From Pseudomonas orientalis (GTDB taxonomy: Bacteria; Pseudomonadota; Gammaproteobacteria; Pseudomonadales; Pseudomonadaceae), in NCBI RefSeq assembly GCF_022807995.1, contig NZ_CP094351.1, forward strand, positions 5,255,501 to 5,319,500: DNA of 64,000 nucleotides. The letters run 5' to 3'. Below the pieces are notes generated by a model, which searched no databases, had not been told where the DNA came from, and saw nothing but the letters and a program-made list of their open reading frames with translations. A program made the position numbers and the translations under genes. This document shows positions 8,395 through 16,479 of the stretch, one piece after another (position 1 is the stretch's first letter; each line of letters begins with the position of its first letter).

Positions 8395-8433
8395 AAAAAA
8401 ACGCCCCCAGCCAAAAGAATCAGGCTGGAGGCG
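8395..8433 (-). terminator. Terminator of the aminotransferase gene
   Basis: CGCCCCCAGCC pairs with GGCTGGAGGCG (one mismatch) around a 10-base loop. On the minus strand the hairpin is followed by a run of seven T (AAAAAAA at 8395-8401 on the plus strand), 35 bp beyond the stop codon at 8468. Confidence 0.8.
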
Positions 8434-8467
8434 CCGCGTATTCCGCGAGACGGTTCAGAAAATAGGG

Positions 8468-9730
8468 TCAGACGGCAATGCCTTTACGGCATTGCAGTTG
8501 GGCAGTGCGTACCCGAGAGAAGGCACGGGCCAGGCGCAGGAGCATTTCATCAATGTGGTTTTTGCTGACGTTCAAGGCCGGCGTGAAACGCAAACAATCC
8601 GGCTGCGCAGCGCTGAGGATCAGGCCTTCGTGCAGTGCGGCCTTTACCACGGCAGACGCGGAGTCGTCCGACAGTGTCAGGCCCCAGATCAGTCCGTTGC
8701 CGCGCAACTGCCCATGCTCGTAACGGTGGGCCAGGCGGGCAAGGCCTTCTGCCAGATAAAGGCCTGATTCGCGTACGTGGTCGAGAAAGCCTCCAGTCAA
8801 TACGGCATCGAGTACCGCAATTCCCGCTGACGCCATCAGTGCATTGCCATGATGGGTACCGTCCAGCTCGCCCGTTTCGAAGCAGCAGGCTGTGCCGCGC
8901 GCCAGCAGCGCCGCCAGGGGCACGCCACCGCCCAGGCCTTTTCCGAGGGTGATGATGTCAGCACGAACGCCGTATTGCTGCTCGGCGAGCAGACTGCCGC
9001 AGCGGCCGATTCCAGTTTGCACTTCGTCAAGAATCAGCAGAATGCCCAGTTCGCGGCACAGGCGTTCGACGCCTTTGAGGTAGTGTTCGGTCGCTGGGAT
9101 GACACCGGCGGCGCTTTGGATAGGCTCCAGCATGATGGCCACGGTGTGTGCATCGACGGCTGCATGCAGCGCCGGCAGATCGTTGAAGGGCACATGACTG
9201 AAACCCGGCAATTGCGGTTCGAAACGGTTTTCGCTGGCAATGGCTGAAGCCGACATCGCTGCGAAACCATGGCCATGGCAGCCGTTGCCCGCCGTGATGA
9301 TGTGATAAGCGCCGCCGCGATGCAGTTGGCCCCACTTGCGCGCCAGCCTGATCGCAGCTTCACAAGCCTCCCCACCGCTATTGAGCAGATAGGCCTGATC
9401 GCTGCCGGTGTGATGGCACAGGCGCTCAACCAGGTCGAGCTGCGCCCGGTTATACAACCCCATGCCAGGGTTGATCACGGTTTGCATCTGTTCGGCAACG
9501 GCGTCGCGCACCGCTTGTGGACTATGACCCAGGCTGTTGGCACCGCTGCCCTGGCTGAAATCCAGGTAGGCACGGTCGTCGCTGTCCGAGAGCCAGGCGC
9601 CGTGACCCTGGACGAACACCGCGCAGGGGCGCGCGACAGTAGACATCAGGCAATGGCTGGAAAAATCATGATGCGGATCATGAAGTACGAGGTCGTCGAG
9701 GCTCGGCGCGGGGCGCCGGAACAGGTTCAC
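8468..9730 (-). CDS. Class III aminotransferase, acetylornithine aminotransferase-like
   Basis: PLP-dependent class III (ArgD/ornithine/4-aminobutyrate group) aminotransferase, 420 residues. Visible motifs: LNSGGEACEAAIRLAR (about 116-131, cofactor phosphate), LILDEVQTGIGR with the PLP-N1 Asp235, and TLGKGLGGG with the Schiff-base Lys264. It is likely a second, non-arginine-cluster ArgD-like enzyme; the substrate cannot be fixed from sequence. It is transcribed divergently from a LysR gene 209 bp away, a common arrangement for a regulator and its target. An internal start at about Met29 is possible. Confidence 0.82.
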   Translation of the reverse strand: MNLFRRPAPSLDDLVLHDPHHDFSSHCLMSTVARPCAVFVQGHGAWLSDSDDRAYLDFSQGSGANSLGHSPQAVRDAVAEQMQTVINPGMGLYNRAQLDLVERLCHHTGSDQAYLLNSGGEACEAAIRLARKWGQLHRGGAYHIITAGNGCHGHGFAAMSASAIASENRFEPQLPGFSHVPFNDLPALHAAVDAHTVAIMLEPIQSAAGVIPATEHYLKGVERLCRELGILLILDEVQTGIGRCGSLLAEQQYGVRADIITLGKGLGGGVPLAALLARGTACCFETGELDGTHHGNALMASAGIAVLDAVLTGGFLDHVRESGLYLAEGLARLAHRYEHGQLRGNGLIWGLTLSDDSASAVVKAALHEGLILSAAQPDCLRFTPALNVSKNHIDEMLLRLARAFSRVRTAQLQCRKGIAV

Positions 9731-9939
9731 AGTTCGCCCCCGATAGCAACCGCAGCCGGGTGGGGACCCGATACCAACAGTGCGCCGAAGTGTTTTGCCT
9801 TGCCTATGTAAACGCCGTTACCAAAAACGTTATTCATTGCCCGATTCGGCCCTGTAACCCCTGCGAATAGGCGCTAGACTAGGCCGCTCGCAGGCCAACG
9901 GCCATTTCGATTTTCCAGCTTTTTCGATAAGCAAACCTT

Positions 9940-10839
9940 ATGGATTTCAAGCAACTGCGTTATTTCGTCGCGGTGTATGAGGAAGGCCATGTAGGCCGTG
10001 CCGCGGAGCGTCTGTCGATCTCCCAACCCGCCCTGTCGCAGCAGGTTCGCCAACTGGAGCAGAACCTCGACGTGAGCCTGTTCGAGCGCAGCAGCAAGCG
10101 CCTGCTCCCCACGCTGGCAGCGCACACGCTGTACAACCATGCCCTGCCCCTGATCGACGGCATGCAGCAAGCCGTGGAGGCATTGCGTAACTTCAAGGGC
10201 CAGGCGATGCGCACCTTGGCCATCGGTGTGCTGCAAACCGTGCACACCGGCCTGGTGCCGCAGATGCTGGAGCGGGTGCGCAAGGCCCAACCGCACCTGG
10301 TCGTGCAGATCTACGAATTGACCGGGCTGGAGATCGAGCGGCGGCTGCTCAATGGCTCGCTGGATATCGGTATCAGCTACCTGCCACCGCGCCAGCCGGG
10401 CCTGCATGGCGTGTTGTTGTATGAGGATGAGTTGAAGGTGGTCATCCCTGAGCAACATCCCTTGCGGGAATTCAAGAAGGTCTCGCTGAAACAGGCCGCC
10501 GAGTTGCCGATGTTGCTGCTGGGGGAAGAATTCCAGGTACGGCAGATCTGGCAAGGCCAGTTAGCCAACCTGGGCCGCCGCCCGCAGGTGCAGGCCGAAC
10601 TCAATACCATGGTGGGGATTCTCGACAGCCTGCCTCATACCCAGTTGGCCACCGTGCTGCCGGGGCGTTCCCAGGATGAACACAACAGCCAGTCGTTGCT
10701 GTGGAAACCCTTGAGCGAACCCAGGGTGGCGTTGAAAGTCGGTCTGGTGTGCCGTGACGTGCAGCGCCAGCAAGCGACGGTGGCGTTGCTGCGCACGTTG
10801 CTGGAAGACGTGATGAATGCCCCGCAGGCGGGCGCCTGA
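9940..10839 (+). CDS. LysR-family transcriptional regulator
   Basis: 299 residues. The N-terminal winged helix-turn-helix (about 1-60, MDFKQLRYFVAVYEEGHVGRAAE then SQPALSQQVRQLEQNLDVSLFER) is followed by a periplasmic-binding-protein-like effector domain (about 90-290) resembling the CynR/CbbR branch. It diverges from the ArgD-like aminotransferase and may control it; the effector is unknown. No strong ribosome-binding site is seen before the ATG. A GC-rich hairpin follows the gene. Confidence 0.88.
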   Translation: MDFKQLRYFVAVYEEGHVGRAAERLSISQPALSQQVRQLEQNLDVSLFERSSKRLLPTLAAHTLYNHALPLIDGMQQAVEALRNFKGQAMRTLAIGVLQTVHTGLVPQMLERVRKAQPHLVVQIYELTGLEIERRLLNGSLDIGISYLPPRQPGLHGVLLYEDELKVVIPEQHPLREFKKVSLKQAAELPMLLLGEEFQVRQIWQGQLANLGRRPQVQAELNTMVGILDSLPHTQLATVLPGRSQDEHNSQSLLWKPLSEPRVALKVGLVCRDVQRQQATVALLRTLLEDVMNAPQAGA

Positions 10840-10861
10840 CTTTTTCGCGGGCAAAAGAAAA

Positions 10862-10880
10862 CCCCGCCGAAGCGGGGCTT
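10862..10880 (+). terminator. Terminator hairpin after the LysR gene
   Basis: CCCCGC pairs with GCGGGG around a CGAA tetraloop, preceded by AAAAGAAAA and followed by CTTT. Compact and stable, but the U tract is short on the plus strand. With A-rich sequence on the left it could also stop minus-strand transcription. Confidence 0.65.
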
Positions 10881-11065
10881 TGCAGACTGTTTCCCTGACA
10901 TCCATTTCACTCCGCCATCCTGGCAGAATCCTACGTGTCCCTGTTATTGCTTTGCGCTTCCTGCGCGACGTCCATGTGAAGTAGATTATCCGTGGATCCA
11001 ATTTGGCGATAGAGGACGATTAGCAGCACGTCATGTAAGAGAATGCTTACACGCATACCTCGCCC

Positions 11066-12844
11066 TTAAAACAGTGCTTCATCCATCAGGAACAGCGACT
11101 CGCTTCCGGCTTTCACCGACGCACTCAACGAGTGAATTCGCGGCAACAGGCGCGCAAAGTAAAAGCGCGCGGTGCCCAGCTTGCTGGCATAGAAATCGTC
11201 CTCGGTCTCTTTGCCCCAGGCGGCCTTGGCCATGCGTGCCCACATATAGGCATACGCCATGTAACCAAACGCGTGCAGGTACTCCACCGAGGCCGCGCCG
11301 ATTTCATTCGGGTTACCCTTGGCACGGTCCAGCACCCAGGCAGTCAATTCATCCAGATTGTCCACCGCCGCGCCGAGCGGCCGGGTGAACTCACCCAAGT
11401 GCGCGCCGGCACCCGCGATGAACTGGCGGACCTCGTCGGCAAACAAGGTGTAGAACGCGCCACCGCTGCCGACAATCTTGCGCCCCACCAAGTCCAGGGC
11501 CTGGATACCATTGGTACCTTCGTAGATCTGGGTGATGCGCACATCACGCACCAATTGCTCCTGGCCCCACTCGCGAATGTAGCCGTGACCACCAAACACT
11601 TGCTGGCCGAGCACGGTGGTTTCCAGACCCAAGTCGCTGAGAAATGCTTTGGCGACAGGCGTCAGCAGCGCCACCAGGTTGTCGGCGCGCTCACGGGCAG
11701 CTGCGTCTTCGCTGAACTTGGCGATGTCCAACTGCGTCGCCACGTAAGTGGAGAACGCACGGCCGCCTTCGTTCGCCGCCTTCATGGTCAGCAGCATGCG
11801 GCGCACATCCGGGTGCACGATGATCGGGTCGGCCGGTTTGTCCTTGGCTTTTGCACCCAGCGGCGAACGGCTCTGCAACCGGTCGCGGGCATATTCAATC
11901 GCGTTCTGATAGGAGCGCTCGCCGGAAGCCAGGCCCTGGATGCCCACTCCCAGACGTTCGTAGTTCATCATGGTGAACATCGCCGCCAGGCCACGGTTGG
12001 GCTCACCCACCAGATAACCCACGGCTTCGTCGAAGTTCATCACGCATGTTGCGGAGGCCTGGATGCCCATTTTGTGTTCGATCGAGCCGCAGGTCACCGG
12101 GTTGCGTGCGCCCAGGCTGCCGTCGGCGTTAACCATGAACTTGGGAACCAGAAACAGCGAGATGCCCTTGGGCCCCGCCGGTGCGTCCGGCAGCTTGGCC
12201 AGCACCAAATGGATAATATTTTCAGTCAGGTCGTGTTCGCCGCCGGTAATGAAAATCTTGGTGCCGCTGACTTTGTAGGAACCGTCCGCCTGCGGCTCGG
12301 CCTTGGTGCGAATCATGCCCAGGTCGGTACCGGCATGGGCTTCGGTCAGGCACATGGACCCGGCCCATTCGCCCGAGTACATCTTCGGCAGGTAGGTGGC
12401 CTTGAGCTCGTCGCTGGCGTGGGTATTGATCGACACACAAGCGCCCGAGGTCAACATCGGGTACAGGCCAAAGGCCAGGCTGGACGAATTGATCATCTCT
12501 TCGACCTGCGCCGACACCGCCTTGGGCATGCCCATGCCGCCGTACACCGGGTCGCCGCCAACACCTACCCAGCCGCCTTCGGCGTAGGTTGCGTAAGCCT
12601 GGGGGTAACCGTCCGGCGTGCTGACGGTACCGTCCGCCCAGCGGCAGCCTTGCTCATCGCCGCCACGGCTCAACGGCGCGATGGATTTGGCGGTGACCTT
12701 GCCGGCCTCTTCGAGGATGGCTTCAACGGTTTCGGCGTCAACCGTGTCTGCCAAGGCAGGCAACTGCGCCCAGGTGGTGGCGACGTCAAACACTTCGTTG
12801 AGGACGAAGCGCATATCACGCAACGGCGCTTTGTAATCAGCCAT
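11066..12844 (-). CDS. Acyl-CoA dehydrogenase (FadE2-like)
   Basis: FAD-dependent first step of fatty-acid beta-oxidation. 592 residues, longer than classical acyl-CoA dehydrogenases because of the N-terminal AcylCoA_DH_N extension (MADYKAPLRDMRF) and a C-terminal helical domain. Motifs: CLTEAHAGTDLGMI (FAD/substrate domain), FITGGEHDLTENI, and IYEGTNGIQALDL containing the catalytic-type Glu. Gene order corresponds to PA0508 (medium-chain FadE2) of P. aeruginosa; chain length here is inferred. One of three paralogues in tandem. Confidence 0.9.
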   Translation of the reverse strand: MADYKAPLRDMRFVLNEVFDVATTWAQLPALADTVDAETVEAILEEAGKVTAKSIAPLSRGGDEQGCRWADGTVSTPDGYPQAYATYAEGGWVGVGGDPVYGGMGMPKAVSAQVEEMINSSSLAFGLYPMLTSGACVSINTHASDELKATYLPKMYSGEWAGSMCLTEAHAGTDLGMIRTKAEPQADGSYKVSGTKIFITGGEHDLTENIIHLVLAKLPDAPAGPKGISLFLVPKFMVNADGSLGARNPVTCGSIEHKMGIQASATCVMNFDEAVGYLVGEPNRGLAAMFTMMNYERLGVGIQGLASGERSYQNAIEYARDRLQSRSPLGAKAKDKPADPIIVHPDVRRMLLTMKAANEGGRAFSTYVATQLDIAKFSEDAAARERADNLVALLTPVAKAFLSDLGLETTVLGQQVFGGHGYIREWGQEQLVRDVRITQIYEGTNGIQALDLVGRKIVGSGGAFYTLFADEVRQFIAGAGAHLGEFTRPLGAAVDNLDELTAWVLDRAKGNPNEIGAASVEYLHAFGYMAYAYMWARMAKAAWGKETEDDFYASKLGTARFYFARLLPRIHSLSASVKAGSESLFLMDEALF

Positions 12845-12989
12845 GGCAAACCTCGTGAGAACGTGAAAAGTGATTCGATGGGATCGGTTTTACAGGCTCC
12901 GAGTGTACCCGAACAACTTTTCAGACACATAGGGTCCGTTCGTGACCTATAAGTATTTATAAGTCACGAAGCAGGCTGTTGCCGGCCAT

Positions 12990-14759
12990 CTACAGTGCAA
13001 AGGCTTGCGCCGGCAAGCTCATCAGGCACTCGCTGCCCGCCTCCACCGCAGCTCGATGCATCGTGGTGCGCGGCAACAGGCGCTTGAAATAGAAGTCGCA
13101 CGTCGCCCGTTTGGCCTGGGCGAACCCCGGGTCGTCGTGGGCCTGCGCCGCCATCGCCATGCGCAACCACAGGTAGGCGAGGATGATGTAACCGCTGTAC
13201 ATCAGATAGTCCATGGCCGCCGCTCCCACTTCGTCGGGATTGCTCATCGCTGCCGTACCGACCTTCAACGTCAGCTCGCCCCATTGCTGGTTCAACTGGT
13301 TGAGCTGCTCGACATGGGCCTTGAGTTGCGGATGTTCGGCATTGGCGGCACAGAACTTATGCACGATTCTGGTAAAGCCGCGCAGCAACTTGCCCTGGCT
13401 GCCCAGCACCTTGCGCCCCAGCAGATCAAGGGCCTGGATACCGTTGGTGCCCTCGTAGATCGGCGCAATCCGCGCATCACGGGCCAGTTGTTCCATGCCC
13501 CACTCGCGGATATAGCCATGGCCACCGAACACCTGCATACCGTGGTTGGTCACCTCCAGCCCGGTTTCGGTCATGAAGGCCTTGCAGATCGGCGTGAGGA
13601 AGGCCAACAGGTCCTCAGCCTCCTGGCGCTGGCCGGCGTCGCGGCTCAAGTGCGCGGTGTCGAGCAATTGGGCGGTGAAGTAGGTCAGCGCGCGATTGCC
13701 TTCGTTGAAGGCTTTCATGGTCAGCAGCATGCGGCGCACGTCGGCATGCACGATAATCGGGTCGGCGGGTTTGTCCGGGGCCTTGGCCCCGGTCAACGAG
13801 CGCATCTGCAGGCGCTCGCCGGCGTATTTGATCGCGCCCTGGAAGCTTGCCTCGCCATTGCACAAGCCCTGCATGCCCGTGCCCAGGCGCGCGTGGTTCA
13901 TCATGGTGAACATGCAGTTGAGGCCTTTGTTCGCCTCGCCAATCAAAAAGCCCTTGGCGCCGTCGAAGTTCAGCACGCAGGTGGCCGAGGCCTTGATGCC
14001 CATCTTGTGCTCGATGGAGCCGCAGTGCACGGCGTTGCGTTTACCGGAATCGGTATGAAACTTGGGCACGATGAACAACGAAATGCCTTTGGTCCCCGCC
14101 GGTGCATCCGGCAGTTTGGCCAGCACCAGATGGATGATATTGGCACTCATGTCGTGCTCACCGGCCGAGATGAAGATCTTGCTGCCGGTGAGTGCGTAAC
14201 TGCCATCGGCCTGTGGAACGGCGCGGGTCTTTATCAAACCCAGGTCGGTGCCGCAGTGGGCTTCGGTCAGGCACATGGTGCCGGTCCACTCGCCGACGGT
14301 GAGTTTGTGCAGGTAGGTGGCTTTCTGTTCGTCGGTGCCGTGGGCGTGGATCGCCGACATTGCACCGTGGGTCAGGCCCGGGTACATGCCCCAGGACGTA
14401 TTGCTGGAACCGATCATCTCGCTCAGCACCAGCCCCAGGGACTGCGGCAAGCCCTGGCCGCCGAAGGCCGGGTCCGCCGCCACGCCATGCCAGCCGCCTT
14501 CCACGTACTGGGCGAAGGCTTGCTTGAAGCCCTTGGGCGTGGTCACGACGCCATTGTCGAAATGGCAGCCCTCTTCATCGCCGCTGCGATTGAGCGGCGC
14601 GAGCACGTTTTCGCAAAACTTCGCGCCTTCTTCGAGAATCGCGCTGACCATGTCGGGGCTGGCGTCGGTCGCGCCGAGGGCCGCGTAGTGGCCATGGAAA
14701 TCGAACACGGTGTCGATCAGAAAGCGCATGTCGCGCAGGGGAGCTTTGTACTCAGGCAT
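12990..14759 (-). CDS. Acyl-CoA dehydrogenase, second paralogue
   Basis: 589 residues from the ATG at 14759, chosen because homologues start MPEYKAPLRDMRF and GGAGA lies upstream; the frame is open a little further. Same architecture as its neighbours: the N-terminal extension, CLTEAHCGTDLGLI, FISAGEHDMSANI, IYEGTNGIQALDLLGRK with the catalytic-type Glu, and a C-terminal helical bundle. By position it matches PA0507. It shares the stereotyped 5' region with the other two copies, showing family expansion by duplication. The substrate range is not visible. Confidence 0.88.
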   Translation of the reverse strand: MPEYKAPLRDMRFLIDTVFDFHGHYAALGATDASPDMVSAILEEGAKFCENVLAPLNRSGDEEGCHFDNGVVTTPKGFKQAFAQYVEGGWHGVAADPAFGGQGLPQSLGLVLSEMIGSSNTSWGMYPGLTHGAMSAIHAHGTDEQKATYLHKLTVGEWTGTMCLTEAHCGTDLGLIKTRAVPQADGSYALTGSKIFISAGEHDMSANIIHLVLAKLPDAPAGTKGISLFIVPKFHTDSGKRNAVHCGSIEHKMGIKASATCVLNFDGAKGFLIGEANKGLNCMFTMMNHARLGTGMQGLCNGEASFQGAIKYAGERLQMRSLTGAKAPDKPADPIIVHADVRRMLLTMKAFNEGNRALTYFTAQLLDTAHLSRDAGQRQEAEDLLAFLTPICKAFMTETGLEVTNHGMQVFGGHGYIREWGMEQLARDARIAPIYEGTNGIQALDLLGRKVLGSQGKLLRGFTRIVHKFCAANAEHPQLKAHVEQLNQLNQQWGELTLKVGTAAMSNPDEVGAAAMDYLMYSGYIILAYLWLRMAMAAQAHDDPGFAQAKRATCDFYFKRLLPRTTMHRAAVEAGSECLMSLPAQAFAL

Positions 14760-14849
14760 GGCAATGTCTCCGGCAGCAAGTGGTTTCAACCTACTGCCGG
14801 CCAACGTCGCAAACAATCACTGTAGCGCTGCTGAATACAGCACCATTAC

Positions 14850-16139
14850 TCAACCGGCAGCGCTTTGCATGCGCACCGCACCGCGACGGTTCTGCCCGGC
14901 CGCGATCACGCAGTTGCGCCCGGCCCCCTTGGCGGCGTAGAGCGCCTGATCGGCGCATTTGAGCACCTCTTCAGGGCTACGCTGCTCGGCCTGGCGCTCG
15001 GCCACGCCGATGCTAACGGTCACCGACACACTGGACGCACCGTTGGCAGCCCGGCGCTGGCGCCCCTGATGGTCGTCATTGGGGCGGTCCGGGTTACGCA
15101 ATTTGATCGCATAGTTGGCGATGATCTCGCGGATCTCCTCCAGGTGCGGCAGGCATTCATCCAGGCTCTTGCCGGCAAACACCACGGCAAATTCTTCACC
15201 GCCGTAGCGATAGGCGCGCCCGCCGCCGCTGACCTTGGACAGTTTGCTCGCCACCAGGCGCAACACCTGGTCACCTACATCATGGCCGTGGGTGTCGTTG
15301 AACCGCTTGAAGTGGTCCACATCGCCCATCGCCAACACGTAGTTGCGCCCAAGCCGCTGCATGCGTTCATTAAGGGCGCGGCGGCCCGGCAAGCCGGTCA
15401 GCTCATCGCGAAAGGCCATTTGATACGCCTCATGCGCCACACCGGCGGCGATCATCAGCATCACCTGGCTGCACATGATGTTGAGGGTAAACGGCAGGAT
15501 GAAGGTTTGCGGCAGCATCCAGAACATCCCCAGCAACCCCACCAGTTGCGCGGCGTGCAGCGGGCGCGGCTGATACCAGTACTGGGCGGCCAGCGTGAGG
15601 AAACCAATCAGGAACATCGGGTATGAAAGCTGGATCAGGCTCATCCAGGCGCCATGCAGCGCCGGCCAGCGAATTTCGGCCAACCAGTCCAGCACGCCCT
15701 GTGGGTAACTTTGCTCCAGCGCCAGCGCCACGCTGCCGACGGCCAATAACACCGCGCAGCGTGCGACGAAGTCACGGAACAGGTGGGTTTTTTCCTGCCA
15801 CAGCGCATACACGCTGAACAGCAAGGGCAGCAACAGACAGCAGAGGTGAAACACTACGGCGGCGTCTTCGCGCACGCGGCCATGGTCGCGGTAGAAATCG
15901 GTCTGGGTGTCCAGCAGGAAATACGTGACGTACACCGTGATCATCAGGAACAGCTCACGCTGGCGCCGATACACCGCGCAGTACGCTCCGCCGAGCAACA
16001 GCACCAGGGTCGGCAGCACGTTGAACAGCGAAGTGAAGAAAACGTTAAGGTCCTTGAGATAGGCAGCCGAGAGCCCGGCCAGCAATAGCAGCAACGAGGG
16101 AAGGAAATGACTGAAGCGTACAGCGGACACGCGTGACAA
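14850..16139 (-). CDS. Membrane-bound diguanylate cyclase (GGDEF)
   Basis: Makes the second messenger c-di-GMP. The N-terminal half (about 10-235) holds seven or so hydrophobic segments with no recognised sensory domain; the C-terminal GGDEF domain has FRDELTGLPGRRALNERM, DVDHFKRFND and the active-site GGEEF at 313-317. The allosteric RxxD site expected just before the active loop is replaced by SGGG, so product inhibition is probably absent. The start is uncertain: TTG at 16139 has GGAG eight bases upstream and gives 429 residues, while an in-frame ATG at 16220 lacks a good RBS. It sits between two fadE paralogues on the same strand. Confidence 0.85.
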   Translation of the reverse strand: MSRVSAVRFSHFLPSLLLLLAGLSAAYLKDLNVFFTSLFNVLPTLVLLLGGAYCAVYRRQRELFLMITVYVTYFLLDTQTDFYRDHGRVREDAAVVFHLCCLLLPLLFSVYALWQEKTHLFRDFVARCAVLLAVGSVALALEQSYPQGVLDWLAEIRWPALHGAWMSLIQLSYPMFLIGFLTLAAQYWYQPRPLHAAQLVGLLGMFWMLPQTFILPFTLNIMCSQVMLMIAAGVAHEAYQMAFRDELTGLPGRRALNERMQRLGRNYVLAMGDVDHFKRFNDTHGHDVGDQVLRLVASKLSKVSGGGRAYRYGGEEFAVVFAGKSLDECLPHLEEIREIIANYAIKLRNPDRPNDDHQGRQRRAANGASSVSVTVSIGVAERQAEQRSPEEVLKCADQALYAAKGAGRNCVIAAGQNRRGAVRMQSAAG

Positions 16140-16296
16140 GGGTAAAACTCCGACCCGCAAGAATAATGGCACTGTGCCTCGAAGCGGCCAGTTAAGCACA
16201 ACTGACCGGCCATGTATCACTTTGCCATCACTGTAACGGCACGCTTCATCAAACCCTTAGCGTCAGCGCGCATTTTTCGCATCGGCACAAAACGCA

Positions 16297-16386
16297 TGTG
16301 GGAGGGGGCTTGCCCCCGATGGCATTGTGACAGCCGCCAAATCGGCTAGCTGACATACCGCAATCGGGAGCAAGCCCTCTCCCACA
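16297..16386. repeat. REPIN (GC-rich REP family 1)
   Basis: Two inverted copies of a 24-bp REP (outer ends TGTGGGAGG and CCTCTCCCACA, each with its own GGGGGC-TT-GCCCCC-type hairpin) separated by about 40 bp. The right copy carries two mismatches (GGGAGCAAGCCCTCT). Non-coding, between the cyclase and the next acyl-CoA dehydrogenase. Confidence 0.9.
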
Positions 16387-16428
16387 TTGAGCGCATTTCA
16401 ATGCTTGGACAGCGGCCTTCGCACGCAC

Positions 16429-16462
16429 AAAAAAAACCGCTTCCCCGAAAGGAAGCGGCTTT
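16429..16462 (-). terminator. Terminator of the FadE1-like gene
   Basis: CCGCTTCC pairs with GGAAGCGG around CCGAAA (16437-16458). It is flanked by eight A (16429-16436) and by CTTTT, so it can act in both directions; on the minus strand it follows the acyl-CoA dehydrogenase stop codon by about 20 bp. Confidence 0.85.
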
Positions 16463-16479
16463 TCTGAACCCGGTAAGGC

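Noticed and set aside
9731..9939. Exact LysR-type T-N11-A operator in the divergent gap
   Set aside because: Several loose matches exist (for example AACG...CGTT near 9810-9832) but none stands out enough to annotate.
11132..12952. Long plus-strand frames opposite the acyl-CoA dehydrogenases (also 13005-14825 and 16552-18075)
   Set aside because: Histidine/glutamine-rich shadow translations of three homologous genes; they resemble each other only because the sense genes do.
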